Source: Planctomycetota bacterium
GTDB taxonomy: Bacteria > Planctomycetota > PUPC01 > JACPCR01
Assembly: GCA_030740295.1 (NCBI GenBank)
Contig: JASLXP010001019.1
Span: forward strand, 1 to 16,259
Length of the DNA stretch: 16,259 nucleotides
Direction: 5' to 3'
The notes beneath the pieces were generated by a model, which searched no databases, was not told where the DNA came from, and saw nothing but the letters and a program-made list of their open reading frames with translations. Every line of letters begins with the position of its first letter. The first letter of the stretch is position 1. The translations under genes were made by a program, and so were the position numbers. Positions 1 to 7,961 of the stretch are shown here, piece by piece.

Positions 1-1
1 A

Positions 2-1183
2 GCGCACTACGCACTTTTAAGCGCGGAGGGAACTGCCTTCTTTGATTTGGAGGAATGGGCAAATGCTGGCAGCCGGTTTCAGACCGTTGTTCATTTCTAT
101 AAAGACAGGTCGGCGGGTATAGCGAATGGCGCCGCGGTTAACTATGTGCGTACTCAGCGCCTGACAAACATCCAGCCGGAATCGCCCATTGCCAATGCCG
201 TCGATGCCCTTTTGAAAGCGTTGGAGAAAGAAGATCTCACGCCCCGGAACGAAGCCAAAATCAACAATATGCTGGGGCTCTGCAAGGAGGCTGGTTATCC
301 CTTCGGCATTGGCACACCCAAGCCTCTGGAGACCGCAGAATACTACTACCGCGAAGCAAGACGCATCGACCCCACGTTCTGGGCAAGCACGCGCAACCTG
401 GGCGCCTCCCATCAGAGAAGGAATGAATGGAAGGAAGCTCTGGGCTACTACAAAGAATCGATGAAAGCCAAGAAACAGCCTGACCTTGCGAGTGCGGTCA
501 AGTTGTTTTCGACGCCTCCCCAGATTGTTGGGCCGCCCACAGTCTCCTCTGCAATGTCTGTCGTTCCAGGTGAGAAGGGCGCCACCAGATTCAAGTTTCC
601 CGCGCTGCTTGTGGGCGTGCTGCCGTCCTATCCCGGCAGGATCGAAAAAGAATCCTCCAAGATCAGCATTAACAATATCCCGCAGCCGTACTGGAAGTTC
701 GTTTCGGATCATAACCTCATCGTCGTTTCCAGAGAGGAACTGGATGATGGGGTTCACAAACTCAAAGGAGAATTCCTGGATGCAGGGGGCAACAAGAGAG
801 TTTTTGAATGGGTGTTTACGGTGGATCAGATTGACCCATCTGTAGAAAGCGTTTCTCCGGCAACGGATTCTGTCATCAATGCAGGAACGGTTTTCAGGGT
901 CACCTTGAAGGAAGACACATCCGGTTTGGATTTTGCGACCCTGAAGGTCTCTTTCTTCCGCCCGCAGCTTGGAACTCGGGAGTCGAAGATTATTTCATAT
1001 GGCGCCTTTCAGTATGATGCCGCGATCATTAAGCAATACTCGAGGCAGAAAGTAACAGGCAGGCAGTTCAAGTTTATGTTACCGCCCAAAATACCCGCTG
1101 GCAAAGTCCGGATCGCGATATCATTCAGGGACCGAGCCGGGCGCGAAGGCAAAGCTGCCTACAATTACGATTTGAAGAATTGA
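2..1183 (+). CDS. TPR and Ig-like domain protein, 5' end cut by window edge
   Basis: The reading frame is open from base 2 with no stop, so the gene starts before the window and 393 residues are visible. A TTG at 47 is a possible start codon but has no convincing Shine-Dalgarno site, and the residues before it (AHYALLSAEG) read as normal protein. Visible residues about 105-155 look like tetratricopeptide helices (ETAEYYYREARRIDP, then NEWKEALGYYKESMK). From about residue 180 to the end the protein is beta-rich, and the last third (from DPSVESVSPA to FRDRAGREG) resembles a bacterial Ig-like fold. TPR units suggest protein binding and Ig-like folds suggest an extracytoplasmic place, but no family was recognised. 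The next gene starts 16 nt after the stop, so the two are probably co-transcribed. Function is unknown. Confidence 0.8.
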   Translation, partial: AHYALLSAEGTAFFDLEEWANAGSRFQTVVHFYKDRSAGIANGAAVNYVRTQRLTNIQPESPIANAVDALLKALEKEDLTPRNEAKINNMLGLCKEAGYPFGIGTPKPLETAEYYYREARRIDPTFWASTRNLGASHQRRNEWKEALGYYKESMKAKKQPDLASAVKLFSTPPQIVGPPTVSSAMSVVPGEKGATRFKFPALLVGVLPSYPGRIEKESSKISINNIPQPYWKFVSDHNLIVVSREELDDGVHKLKGEFLDAGGNKRVFEWVFTVDQIDPSVESVSPATDSVINAGTVFRVTLKEDTSGLDFATLKVSFFRPQLGTRESKIISYGAFQYDAAIIKQYSRQKVTGRQFKFMLPPKIPAGKVRIAISFRDRAGREGKAAYNYDLKN

Positions 1184-1199
1184 CCCACCGGGCCGGAAG

Positions 1200-1772
1200 A
1201 TGATCTGTCCAAAATGCAACACAAATAATCCTGTGACCACGATGTTCTGCACCGCATGCGGACAGGCATTGAACGTCTCTGCGACAGAGGTCCGCCAGCA
1301 TGTGCAGGATGAGCTCAACATCGAGCGCTGGAAAAAGCTGGAAGTCTCGCTGCGAAACGTTCTGGCCTTTGTCATTGTCTTCGCAGTCGGAACGAAATTC
1401 CTGAGCGGCAAAGCTCACCACCTGCCGGCCCTGGATATGATGCCATCCGTCCCGCTGCCGAACCCGCCAACGACCGATCCGCCCATTGTCAACTTCAAAG
1501 AAGAGGGCGCCGGGCTGCCGGATCTGGTGCCGCCGCAGTATGTCCGTCCGGATGCCTCTGCGGCCAGAAAGGTCGTTAATGAGCTTCTTGAAAAGGTCTA
1601 CTCGATGAACAACGTGGTCCTGCACTTGAAGACCCCAAAAGGCAGGAAACGGCAGGGGCGTCTCATCAAAGGGCAGGAGAATGACAAGTACTACTACTTC
1701 ATGGACGCCTTCACCAAACGCGAAGACAAGGTGGAAAAAGAGAACGTCCTCAAAGTGGAGGCGAAGAATTAG
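1200..1772 (+). CDS. Zinc-ribbon single-pass membrane protein
   Basis: 190 aa starting at ATG 1200, only 16 nt after the previous stop. The N-terminus has a classic zinc ribbon with two CxxC pairs (C3/C6 and C17/C20). Residues about 51-67 (LRNVLAFVIVFAVGTKF) are one hydrophobic segment. A Pro-rich linker (about 78-112) follows, then a short helical stretch, then a C-terminal beta-rich piece (about 138-187: HLKTPKGRKRQGRLIKGQ, then REDKVEKENVLKVE). That piece looks like the small SH3-like (SHD1-type) domains common in Planctomycetota; this is inference from pattern only. The likely topology is cytoplasmic ribbon and exported tail. The SD is poor: GGAAG lies almost against the ATG, so translation may be coupled to the upstream TPR gene. 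Exact role unknown. Confidence 0.8.
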   Translation: MICPKCNTNNPVTTMFCTACGQALNVSATEVRQHVQDELNIERWKKLEVSLRNVLAFVIVFAVGTKFLSGKAHHLPALDMMPSVPLPNPPTTDPPIVNFKEEGAGLPDLVPPQYVRPDASAARKVVNELLEKVYSMNNVVLHLKTPKGRKRQGRLIKGQENDKYYYFMDAFTKREDKVEKENVLKVEAKN

Positions 1773-1789
1773 GCGGCCGCGGCATTAGC

Positions 1790-1822
1790 GTGCGCCGGCT
1801 ATCGATGGCCAGACCGGCACAC
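1790..1822. terminator. Hairpin between convergent genes, possible terminator
   Basis: GTGCGCCGG (1790-1798) and CCGGCACAC (1814-1822) form a 9-bp stem with one mismatch and a 15-nt loop. It lies 18 nt after the zinc-ribbon gene stop and between two convergent genes. There is no clear T-run on either strand, so a classic intrinsic terminator is not proven. The rest of 1773-1903 shows nothing else recognisable. Confidence 0.35.
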
Positions 1823-1903
1823 TTTCAAACTCGGATACACTGGATGTGACCTGACAAGCTGGATGGGATTCCGAGCCACCAAGTGAGGTGTAGAGACCCG
1901 TAA

Positions 1904-2890
1904 TCAGTTTTCCAGCGGCAATGGAACCATCACTTTTAACGCTCCCGCGGCCATTTCAATAGTCGCCGGTGTCGAGCCCATGCATTCGCCATCCGCGTAT
2001 ATCCTTGACTCCGTTTCGCTGTCTATCTTCATCTGTTTTGTGGTAAACAACTTCACGGACGGCTGCGATATGTGCCGACCTGTGAAGACGAGCGGAAAGA
2101 GCGTGAGGACTTTGCGCATCGGGATGGCTTCGATCAGGCAAACGTGAAAGATGCCATCGTCCATTTTCGCTGGTGGCGCGATGCACATCCCCCCGCCATA
2201 CCTCGAAGAGTTTGAAGTCGCCGTCAAAAAGATCGGGCCTTCATAGACACCGAAATCTCCCTCCAGCCTAACCTTCGGCGATTCGAAAGTGGTCATGGTC
2301 TTGAACACCGCATAGACGTAAGTCGATGGACCTGAAAAAGGCAGGTCATCGTTCTCGATCGCCAGGCGTGAAACTTCGGCGTCGAAGCCGAGGGTGGCGA
2401 TGGTATTGAAGTACCGGTCGCCAATCTTGCCAAGGTCGATGTGATGCAATCGGCCATGCACGAAGATATCCGATGCCTGTATGATGTTGCGAGGGACGTC
2501 AATCCCCCGGGCCAGGTCATTCCCGCGCCCGCCGGGCAGTACGCCAAGGACACCCTCAGTATAAGCCAGCGCGTTTGCCACCTCGTTCAGAGTGCCGTCG
2601 CCACCACATCCAGCGATGCGAAGCACCCCATCGCTCAGGAGTTGGCGGGCGATGGATGTGCCATCACCAGACTTCGACGTCCAGTGGATTTCAACTTCCA
2701 GGCCCTGCTCCTGAATGTACCGTCTTGCCTTCTCGGCCATTTTCCGGCCGCGTCCGCCGCCAGAGACAGGATTGGCGATGATTGCAGCTTTGGGGGGAAG
2801 ATTCACGAGTGTAGGAGCGAGGGAGGATGAGTGGCCGAATCTTAGTTTCTTCTGCCTCGAATTCTTTGTCTTCGTCTTGTCTTTACTCAC
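1904..2890 (-). CDS. Diacylglycerol kinase family lipid kinase (YegS/DgkB-like)
   Basis: 328 aa with the DAGK catalytic-domain signature: NPVSGGGRGRK at 40-50 for nucleotide binding, GGDGT at 96-100, LPGGRGND at 118-125, GGGMCIAPPAKMDDG at 232-246 and ADGE at 299-302. Members phosphorylate diacylglycerol, ceramide-like or other lipid alcohols with ATP at the inner membrane face, or act on polyprenols; the true substrate cannot be read here. The start is a GTG at 2890, giving a Lys/Arg-rich extension (MSKDKTKTKNSRQKK) before the fold begins near residue 33. The SD is weak, and a GTG at residue 29 is a less likely alternative. It lies 54 nt downstream of the LarA-like gene on the same strand and may be in its operon. 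Length and motif order are normal for the family. Confidence 0.9.
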   Translation of the reverse strand: MSKDKTKTKNSRQKKLRFGHSSSLAPTLVNLPPKAAIIANPVSGGGRGRKMAEKARRYIQEQGLEVEIHWTSKSGDGTSIARQLLSDGVLRIAGCGGDGTLNEVANALAYTEGVLGVLPGGRGNDLARGIDVPRNIIQASDIFVHGRLHHIDLGKIGDRYFNTIATLGFDAEVSRLAIENDDLPFSGPSTYVYAVFKTMTTFESPKVRLEGDFGVYEGPIFLTATSNSSRYGGGMCIAPPAKMDDGIFHVCLIEAIPMRKVLTLFPLVFTGRHISQPSVKLFTTKQMKIDSETESRIYADGECMGSTPATIEMAAGALKVMVPLPLEN

Positions 2891-2944
2891 TGGTGGCTCG
2901 AGAAAGACGAGGACCGCGACGAAGAGATTGGCGATTGGCTCTTC

Positions 2945-4525
2945 TCACTTCACGTCACACATGAAAATCGGCGGGCAGTGATAGACCGAAATCTGTGGAT
3001 CAGGGCCAACCTGGCCTTTGGCCATTTCGATGGCTTCGTTCAAATTCTTTGAATGGGAGAAGCCCATGCGCGTCGCTGCTTCGATGCTCTTCGGGTTCAC
3101 GGCAATGACGTCCTTCACCCATTTCATTCCGTAGCTGCCCCAATACCACATGTAGAAGGGATGCACCCCGTGGTAGGCAAACGAGTTTCTGTACAGGTCA
3201 ATGTATTTTTCGTTGTACGCAAAATCTTCCTCGTACTTCTTCTCGATCTCGGCTGGGTCAGTGGTCTGAGTGAGGACGTTGTCGAAAAAGTCGATGTAAG
3301 AGGGATGATGTACCTTGTGAAATTTGTATTCGAGGGGGTGCATGAAAATGATCACACCGTCCTTCTTTATCAGCGGCTTGCCTCTATAAAAGTTGAAGAA
3401 GTATCCCATGCCAAGGCAATAAACGAGGATGGGATTCATGATGGAGTTGACGTTGTAGGGACAGATGTAGGGCATCCCGAAAATCAGGATATCTGCCTGG
3501 CCTTCCACCTCCACGAGCTGCTGCTTGAGACAGTTCTCCAGCGTCTTCTCGTGCACGGGGTCGGTTGCGCCGCACTGGATGCTCGTCATTTCGTAGGGCG
3601 CGAACACCTTTGAAAAGATCTTCCGGTTCAGGCCCATCGGAAAGAGATCCGTCGAAATCTTGTTGATGTAAAGATTTGCCCAGTCGAGTGAAGTGTAATC
3701 CTGCTCCTTCTTCTGCAAGAAACCGAGGACAGAGGGGAAGGTGTTGTTGTTGAGCGTGGTCTCGATGTGGAACACGTTCATGTGCTCATTGACGATGGCG
3801 CCCTGGCGATCGCACGAATGATGCAATTCGGAATTCGGCGGATCCATGTAGGACTCTGAGTGCATCATCGCATGCACCGTGTGATGCGCACGGACGCTGT
3901 TATACGTGCCCAGCCCCACGCCGACGGATTTGTTGCCGCCGTCCATAGTGACGAGATTGATGTTCACGTAGATGAGCAGGTCGGATTCGACAGCACGCTT
4001 GTTGACCTCCACCATTTCGCCTTTCTCGGTCTCGCCGAGGCGGACGATGTTCTCCTTGTCTTCCGCGTCGTGGTTGTACAGGCGGTACGGTGCGAAGTGA
4101 TGATAGATGTGATGGCCGAGCACGCGTTTCAGCTCTGCGCCGGTCATGCGGCGGTGCAGTGAAACCGCGCAAATAAGATGGATGTCATCCACCCCCGCGT
4201 CATGGAGTTTGTGGAGCAGGACATCGATGATCTGCTCGCGAATATCCGGCGTCACCATCGGCGGGAGCGGAAGCGAGATATCGTCGAATGCAATCGTCAC
4301 TTTCATGCCCGGACGCAACTGCGCGGAGAGCGGATCAGAATCAATCGGATTCTCCAGCGCGTGCTCGATCTCTTCCCTTGGATTGGGCAGCCCCGGCAGC
4401 GGTGGAGGAGGATAAATGAGCCGGGCTCCCCTGGGGAGGGTGTCGATGACGAACCCCTCGCCGCAGTTGAACATGTATTTCTGGTTGGGATCTTCGACGT
4501 AAAGAATGCTGCCGTTGCTTGCCAA
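2945..4525 (-). CDS. LarA-family (DUF2088) nickel-pincer racemase homologue with altered active site
   Basis: 526 aa from a TTG start at 4525. An upstream ATG at 4609 is in frame, but the TTG has a good SD (AGGAG, minus strand of 4533-4537) 7 nt before it, and the 28 extra residues look non-coding, so I chose the TTG. The family fold is clear: RPGMKVTIAFDDISLPLPP (about 71-89) matches the LarA N-terminal domain, and SLHRRMT supplies the first catalytic His (H124, equal to H108 of Lactiplantibacillus LarA). GGNKSVGVGLG supplies the Lys that carries the pincer cofactor (K199, equal to K184), and H215 sits 16 residues later, as the Ni-ligand H200 does. The position 10 residues before the Lys, His174 in LarA, is Ile189. 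LarA interconverts D/L-lactate; homologues epimerise other 2-hydroxy acids. Here the substrate is unknown, perhaps a sugar acid given the lyase upstream. No larB/C/E is visible. Confidence 0.85.
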   Translation of the reverse strand: MASNGSILYVEDPNQKYMFNCGEGFVIDTLPRGARLIYPPPPLPGLPNPREEIEHALENPIDSDPLSAQLRPGMKVTIAFDDISLPLPPMVTPDIREQIIDVLLHKLHDAGVDDIHLICAVSLHRRMTGAELKRVLGHHIYHHFAPYRLYNHDAEDKENIVRLGETEKGEMVEVNKRAVESDLLIYVNINLVTMDGGNKSVGVGLGTYNSVRAHHTVHAMMHSESYMDPPNSELHHSCDRQGAIVNEHMNVFHIETTLNNNTFPSVLGFLQKKEQDYTSLDWANLYINKISTDLFPMGLNRKIFSKVFAPYEMTSIQCGATDPVHEKTLENCLKQQLVEVEGQADILIFGMPYICPYNVNSIMNPILVYCLGMGYFFNFYRGKPLIKKDGVIIFMHPLEYKFHKVHHPSYIDFFDNVLTQTTDPAEIEKKYEEDFAYNEKYIDLYRNSFAYHGVHPFYMWYWGSYGMKWVKDVIAVNPKSIEAATRMGFSHSKNLNEAIEMAKGQVGPDPQISVYHCPPIFMCDVK

Positions 4526-4532
4526 TGTGGAA

Positions 4533-4537
4533 CTCCT
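4533..4537 (-). promoter_or_regulatory. Ribosome binding site deciding the LarA-like TTG start
   Basis: On the minus strand AGGAG is followed by 7 nt and then TTG (4525-4523). This is one of the strongest SD matches in the window and it argues against the longer ATG start at 4609, which has none. Confidence 0.65.
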
Positions 4538-4654
4538 GGATGGCCGTCTCAAGTTTGGAGGCGGAATGATAGTGAGAACGCCGTGCGCGGTAAAACAAGT
4601 GCAAAGCATGACGGAGACTCGTTGGGGGACGTGGCACCCGTGCCCACTCCTCCG

Positions 4655-4670
4655 GAAGTCTGACGACTTC
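4655..4670 (-). terminator. Perfect 6-bp stem-loop after the lyase gene
   Basis: GAAGTC (4655-4660) and GACTTC (4665-4670) pair perfectly around a 4-nt loop, 10 nt past the stop codon of the heparinase-family gene. There is no T-run after it on the minus strand, so it may stabilise the 3' end or be a weak terminator. A second short palindrome (GGCAC-CC-GTGCC, 4633-4644) lies just beyond. No sure promoter for the LarA-like gene was seen in 4526-4680. Confidence 0.3.
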
Positions 4671-4680
4671 GACTACTGTC

Positions 4681-7497
4681 CTACTCTCGCAGCCCAAAGC
4701 AGCGCTCGGCACTCGTGATGTTTCCGCACTTCTTTTCTCCTTTCGTAAAGGAGAAGAGATACGTGAGTGATTCACCTCCTTTCCCTATTTCCAGGCCGAT
4801 TGCCTGGCTGTTGTCGAGTTTCTTTCCGCCGGCAAAGGCATCGAGTCTCTCAATCTTTGAGATGGAGGAGTTGTTTTTGAATGGCTCGAAGATCGAAACA
4901 AACGTGACGTCTTTGCCCCTACGGCGCACCAGGGCGAATGGGGCCTCGTGGCGGGCATCCTTGTAGGCGCGGTTTGCCCATCCGATAGCGGTGGCACACT
5001 CTGTCACGGTGTCCGGTTCGGATAGTATCCGAAGACTAAGCGCCGCCTTTTTTCTTTTCCATGTGAACTGCGCGTTGCCCGCAAGCTCTCCCCAAAGCAC
5101 ATTCTCCGGAAGATCGTATGGGTGTTTCTTGCCGAGGATTTCTTTGGGCTTCAGTTCTGCCGGCCCGCGCAGCGAACCGAACGAATGATGTGTCCAGTCA
5201 TAGGTGTGCTCTGCATCGGAGAGGCAACGGTCCACCATCACCACGACACCGCCGAGCATGATGATGTTGCGCTCGATAGTCACCCCCCGATAGACGTTGT
5301 CCGTAGACGCGGCCACAGCCTGGTAGCTGTCTTTCTCACCGTTGAAGTAAAGCAGCTTCCCGCCTCCGAAGACCTGGTCCGTTTCATCTACCGTGATGGT
5401 GTTGTGCACGAGGGAGTGGTGTGACCATTTCCGGCGTTTTCCCCAGTTAGGGAGCCCGTTCTGCATGGTCGTGTCAGTGTTGTAGAGGCTGCCTTCATCG
5501 ACGCCCAGGTACGCGCCCTTTCCATATAAGATGATGCCAAGCTTGTCGTGATGCGAATGGGTAAATGCCGGCGGACGGTGATCGATGGCAAGGTAAAGCG
5601 CATCGATGCCTGTGCCCTCGCGGAGGACGGTCATCCCGAAGTTGGAGAAGCTCATACTCCCGTATTGGTGCAGTTCTTTATCCGCACTCCCCTGGGGAAA
5701 GCCGGCATCGCCGCGGTTGGGGATCCGACCGTCAGGCATCCGAAGGTAATTCATCAGGGTCTTCGCCTTCTCAAGCCTCTCAAATTTCAGATCAACATTG
5801 ATCCCCGAATTCAGGATAGCACTCACCTGGCTGAGCACTGGTCTGATGGCCGCGCTATGGTAACCGGGTGAAACACTTTCCGGGGTCGCACCGTCCTCAT
5901 CGACGACGGAATTGATCTTGGCTTCGAGACCGTGAGACCCAAACAGCGACTGTGCCAGCAGGTTGGGATCGCCGATGGTGGCGCCGAGGTTGAACAGCGA
6001 TTCGTTGATGGCATCCTGCATGTTCGTCATGCCAGGGTTGATCTTCATCATCTCCATAGCCGCGGGCATGAGGAAGCCGTCGATGATTCTTTCTTTGTCC
6101 GCCGCGCTCAAAGCGCCCGAATCCCAGACCAGATCCAGGGCGCGGGTCATAGGCGTCATGACGACGGTACCCAGTACATATGTAGCATTGCCGGGGCAGA
6201 GGTAGCTTGATGCCTCGGTCAGCGGCATTCGCATTGGGTACTTGTGATACCCGTCCGCGTATGCAAGAAAAATTTCCTTAACCTTGTTTGCGTATCGAAT
6301 GTCTTTGGTGGACTGATATGCCATGCCGAGGTCCATCGCTGCTCGCACCATGCGCCGGTGGAAGATGCCACCCGTCAAGCTGGTGGCTTCCTGCACTTTC
6401 CCGCAGGTATTGCACTTGAGGCGATCGAAACCGGCGGGGGATTGTCCCTGGTGCTTGTCTTTGCAGCGACCTTTAGAGTTCAGCGCTGATTGACTCATCC
6501 ACACACACTGCCCTTTCGGCAGCCGCACCGTTTCAAAAGCTTTCAGGAGCCCTTCAGCGTGCCGTCCTTTTTTGACCTCTTTGACAGTGAACGGATGCTT
6601 CACGTTGGGGAATGGTGCAGCAGTCAGGATTTCGATTCGCTGGATCAAGGCTTCGTTGTTGTCCGGAACGATCTCAATGACCTGGTTTTCGACTTCAAGA
6701 GGTCTCAATCCCGCTGATGGCCGGAATACGGCCCTGAATATCGCTTTCCTGCTCGGCTGCAGGGAAGCCTCTGCCGGTTTCAAAGTCCCCTTGAATTTGC
6801 GGACGCTCGTCTTTGAGAAGCGGGCCTGCACATTTACTGTCTTGTTCGAAACATTTCGGACTTCGATTTCTTTCTCATAGAAGACTTGGCCGCGGTTGCG
6901 TCTGATCCGGAGCGGTCGAACTGGCGCGAGCCAGTCGTACCCGATCCGAATGGGATCTTTCACCAGTCGAACATGATCGACCAGGATGCCAGAGTTTCCC
7001 TTGCCGGGCGTAAAGAGGAGTGAAAGAGCCGGTCGGGAATCATTGACCATTTTAGCCGAGCCACCGGGCCATTCGCAGAGCCGCAGATCGCACGAGAACT
7101 CCATCCACCTGCCGGCCGGAGTCGATTCGTCGTATTTGGCCCAGCGAGGCACGCCGCCGAATTCACCTGGCTGAGGAAAGCCGGCGGTGACCAGCCCGAA
7201 GTCGGTCACATGGCCATCGATGATCTTCACGTTCATCACCAGCCGGTCATACTTCCCAACCTCGATGCCCTTCAAGGCCGAAGCCTTCAAGCGGGCATAA
7301 CCAGACCCCGAGAGTTTCAGTGAGCCTTTTCCTTCCACGCAATCCTGTGATGCGGAAAGCAAGAGCGTGTGGCCTTCCCACAGATCGGTGTTGTCCATGG
7401 AGTCCAGTACATGGACCGGTTCGTTTGCCAGAATCCCACTCAGCAGCAATGCGCAAATCATTTGGATGTCCCGGTGAATCCTGAAGGAAGCCGCCAC
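4681..7497 (-). CDS. Secreted heparinase II/III-family polysaccharide lyase with N-terminal jelly-roll and Ig-like domains
   Basis: 938 aa from a GTG start. Residues 1-24 form a signal peptide (charged start, then MICALLLSGILA, likely cut before NEP). An ATG at 7461 is the alternative start, but it loses the positive n-region. Residues about 28-180 look like a carbohydrate-binding jelly-roll and about 195-295 like an Ig-like fold. A Cys/His cluster (C345, H349, C362, C365) resembles a zinc knuckle. An alpha-toroid follows (about 375-600) with MQDAINESLFNLGAT and ESVSPGYHS, where Y547 is a candidate catalytic Tyr. The heparinase II/III beta-sheet part has HSHHDKLG (647-654), the Asp of GVDEG and HSLVHNT (694-700). 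These enzymes cut uronic-acid polysaccharides (heparan-, alginate- or chondroitin-like) by beta-elimination; the substrate is not readable. The LarA-like and lipid kinase genes follow on the same strand. Confidence 0.85.
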   Translation of the reverse strand: MAASFRIHRDIQMICALLLSGILANEPVHVLDSMDNTDLWEGHTLLLSASQDCVEGKGSLKLSGSGYARLKASALKGIEVGKYDRLVMNVKIIDGHVTDFGLVTAGFPQPGEFGGVPRWAKYDESTPAGRWMEFSCDLRLCEWPGGSAKMVNDSRPALSLLFTPGKGNSGILVDHVRLVKDPIRIGYDWLAPVRPLRIRRNRGQVFYEKEIEVRNVSNKTVNVQARFSKTSVRKFKGTLKPAEASLQPSRKAIFRAVFRPSAGLRPLEVENQVIEIVPDNNEALIQRIEILTAAPFPNVKHPFTVKEVKKGRHAEGLLKAFETVRLPKGQCVWMSQSALNSKGRCKDKHQGQSPAGFDRLKCNTCGKVQEATSLTGGIFHRRMVRAAMDLGMAYQSTKDIRYANKVKEIFLAYADGYHKYPMRMPLTEASSYLCPGNATYVLGTVVMTPMTRALDLVWDSGALSAADKERIIDGFLMPAAMEMMKINPGMTNMQDAINESLFNLGATIGDPNLLAQSLFGSHGLEAKINSVVDEDGATPESVSPGYHSAAIRPVLSQVSAILNSGINVDLKFERLEKAKTLMNYLRMPDGRIPNRGDAGFPQGSADKELHQYGSMSFSNFGMTVLREGTGIDALYLAIDHRPPAFTHSHHDKLGIILYGKGAYLGVDEGSLYNTDTTMQNGLPNWGKRRKWSHHSLVHNTITVDETDQVFGGGKLLYFNGEKDSYQAVAASTDNVYRGVTIERNIIMLGGVVVMVDRCLSDAEHTYDWTHHSFGSLRGPAELKPKEILGKKHPYDLPENVLWGELAGNAQFTWKRKKAALSLRILSEPDTVTECATAIGWANRAYKDARHEAPFALVRRRGKDVTFVSIFEPFKNNSSISKIERLDAFAGGKKLDNSQAIGLEIGKGGESLTYLFSFTKGEKKCGNITSAERCFGLRE

Positions 7498-7619
7498 CGG
7501 ATCGTGTCTGTGTTCTCAGGGAAGTCAAGGGAATGACTCCCGCCATGACCCAGGGTTGCCAGCATCCTGCTGCAGTGTGGCGGGAAGTGGACGCTCGAGT
7601 GGTTAACCGAAACTGTTAA

Positions 7620-7650
7620 GATTTCGAAGTCATCTGTAAACTGATTTCGA
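7620..7650. repeat. Direct repeat GATTTCGA in a divergent intergenic region
   Basis: GATTTCGA occurs at 7620-7627 and 7643-7650, 23 bp apart, about two helical turns. It lies between the minus-strand lyase and the plus-strand DUF433 ORF. It could be an operator or chance. A palindrome GGTTAACC is adjacent (7601-7608). No convincing sigma70 promoter pair was seen in 7498-7698. Confidence 0.2.
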
Positions 7651-7698
7651 CAAGTATTTCCCGCAGGAGCATCCTTGAGCGTTTAGATTTAAAGCTTC

Positions 7699-7950
7699 TT
7701 GGAACAAAGACCCGACGTGTGCGGCGGCAAACTTTGCGTTCAAGGCACGCGCATCACGGTCCTCCAAATCGCCGCTCTTGAAAGGCGAGGCAACTCTCCT
7801 GAAGAGATTACAGCGGCCTATGAGCATTGGGAACTGGCCGAAGTGCATGCAGCGCTAGCCCATTACCATGCGAACCGGGATGAACTTGATTCAGAGTTGG
7901 CGAGGGAGAAAAACAAGGACGAAGAGCTGAAGCAAGAATACGGGAGTTGA
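7699..7950 (+). pseudogene. Orphan DUF433 (antitoxin-like) ORF, N-terminus probably damaged
   Basis: 83 codons from a TTG. The core VCGGKLCVQGTRITVLQIAAL followed by SPEEITAAY is a clear DUF433 signature, a small winged-helix protein usually acting as the antitoxin of a DUF5615 PIN-like toxin. Family members normally have about 10 residues (ending ..ILERI..DP) before the PDVCGGK motif. Here the frame is closed by TAG and TAA at 7684 and 7690, and TTG 7699 has no SD. A good SD (AGGAG, 7665-7669) instead precedes a TTG at 7675 that hits a stop after three codons. Another frame there reads SILERLDL, like the missing family N-terminus, which points to a frameshift near 7690-7710. No toxin gene follows: the next gene is convergent and ends 12 nt away. 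It could still be expressed as a shortened protein. Confidence 0.6.
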
Positions 7951-7961
7951 GCTCTGAATCT

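Noticed and set aside
1125..1625. Minus-strand ORF over the TPR and zinc-ribbon junction
   Set aside because: Antisense to two plus-strand genes with clear domains; no domain of its own.
1773..1780. GCGGCCGC palindrome right after the zinc-ribbon gene
   Set aside because: A single 8-bp GC palindrome is expected by chance in GC-rich intergenic DNA.
4526..4609. N-terminal extension of the LarA-like protein up to ATG 4609
   Set aside because: No SD at the ATG, non-conserved-looking residues, and a much better SD-TTG start downstream.
7500..7540. Possible sigma70 promoter (TTGACT on the minus strand) before the secreted lyase
   Set aside because: No acceptable -10 box at 16-18 nt, and it lies too close to the chosen GTG start.
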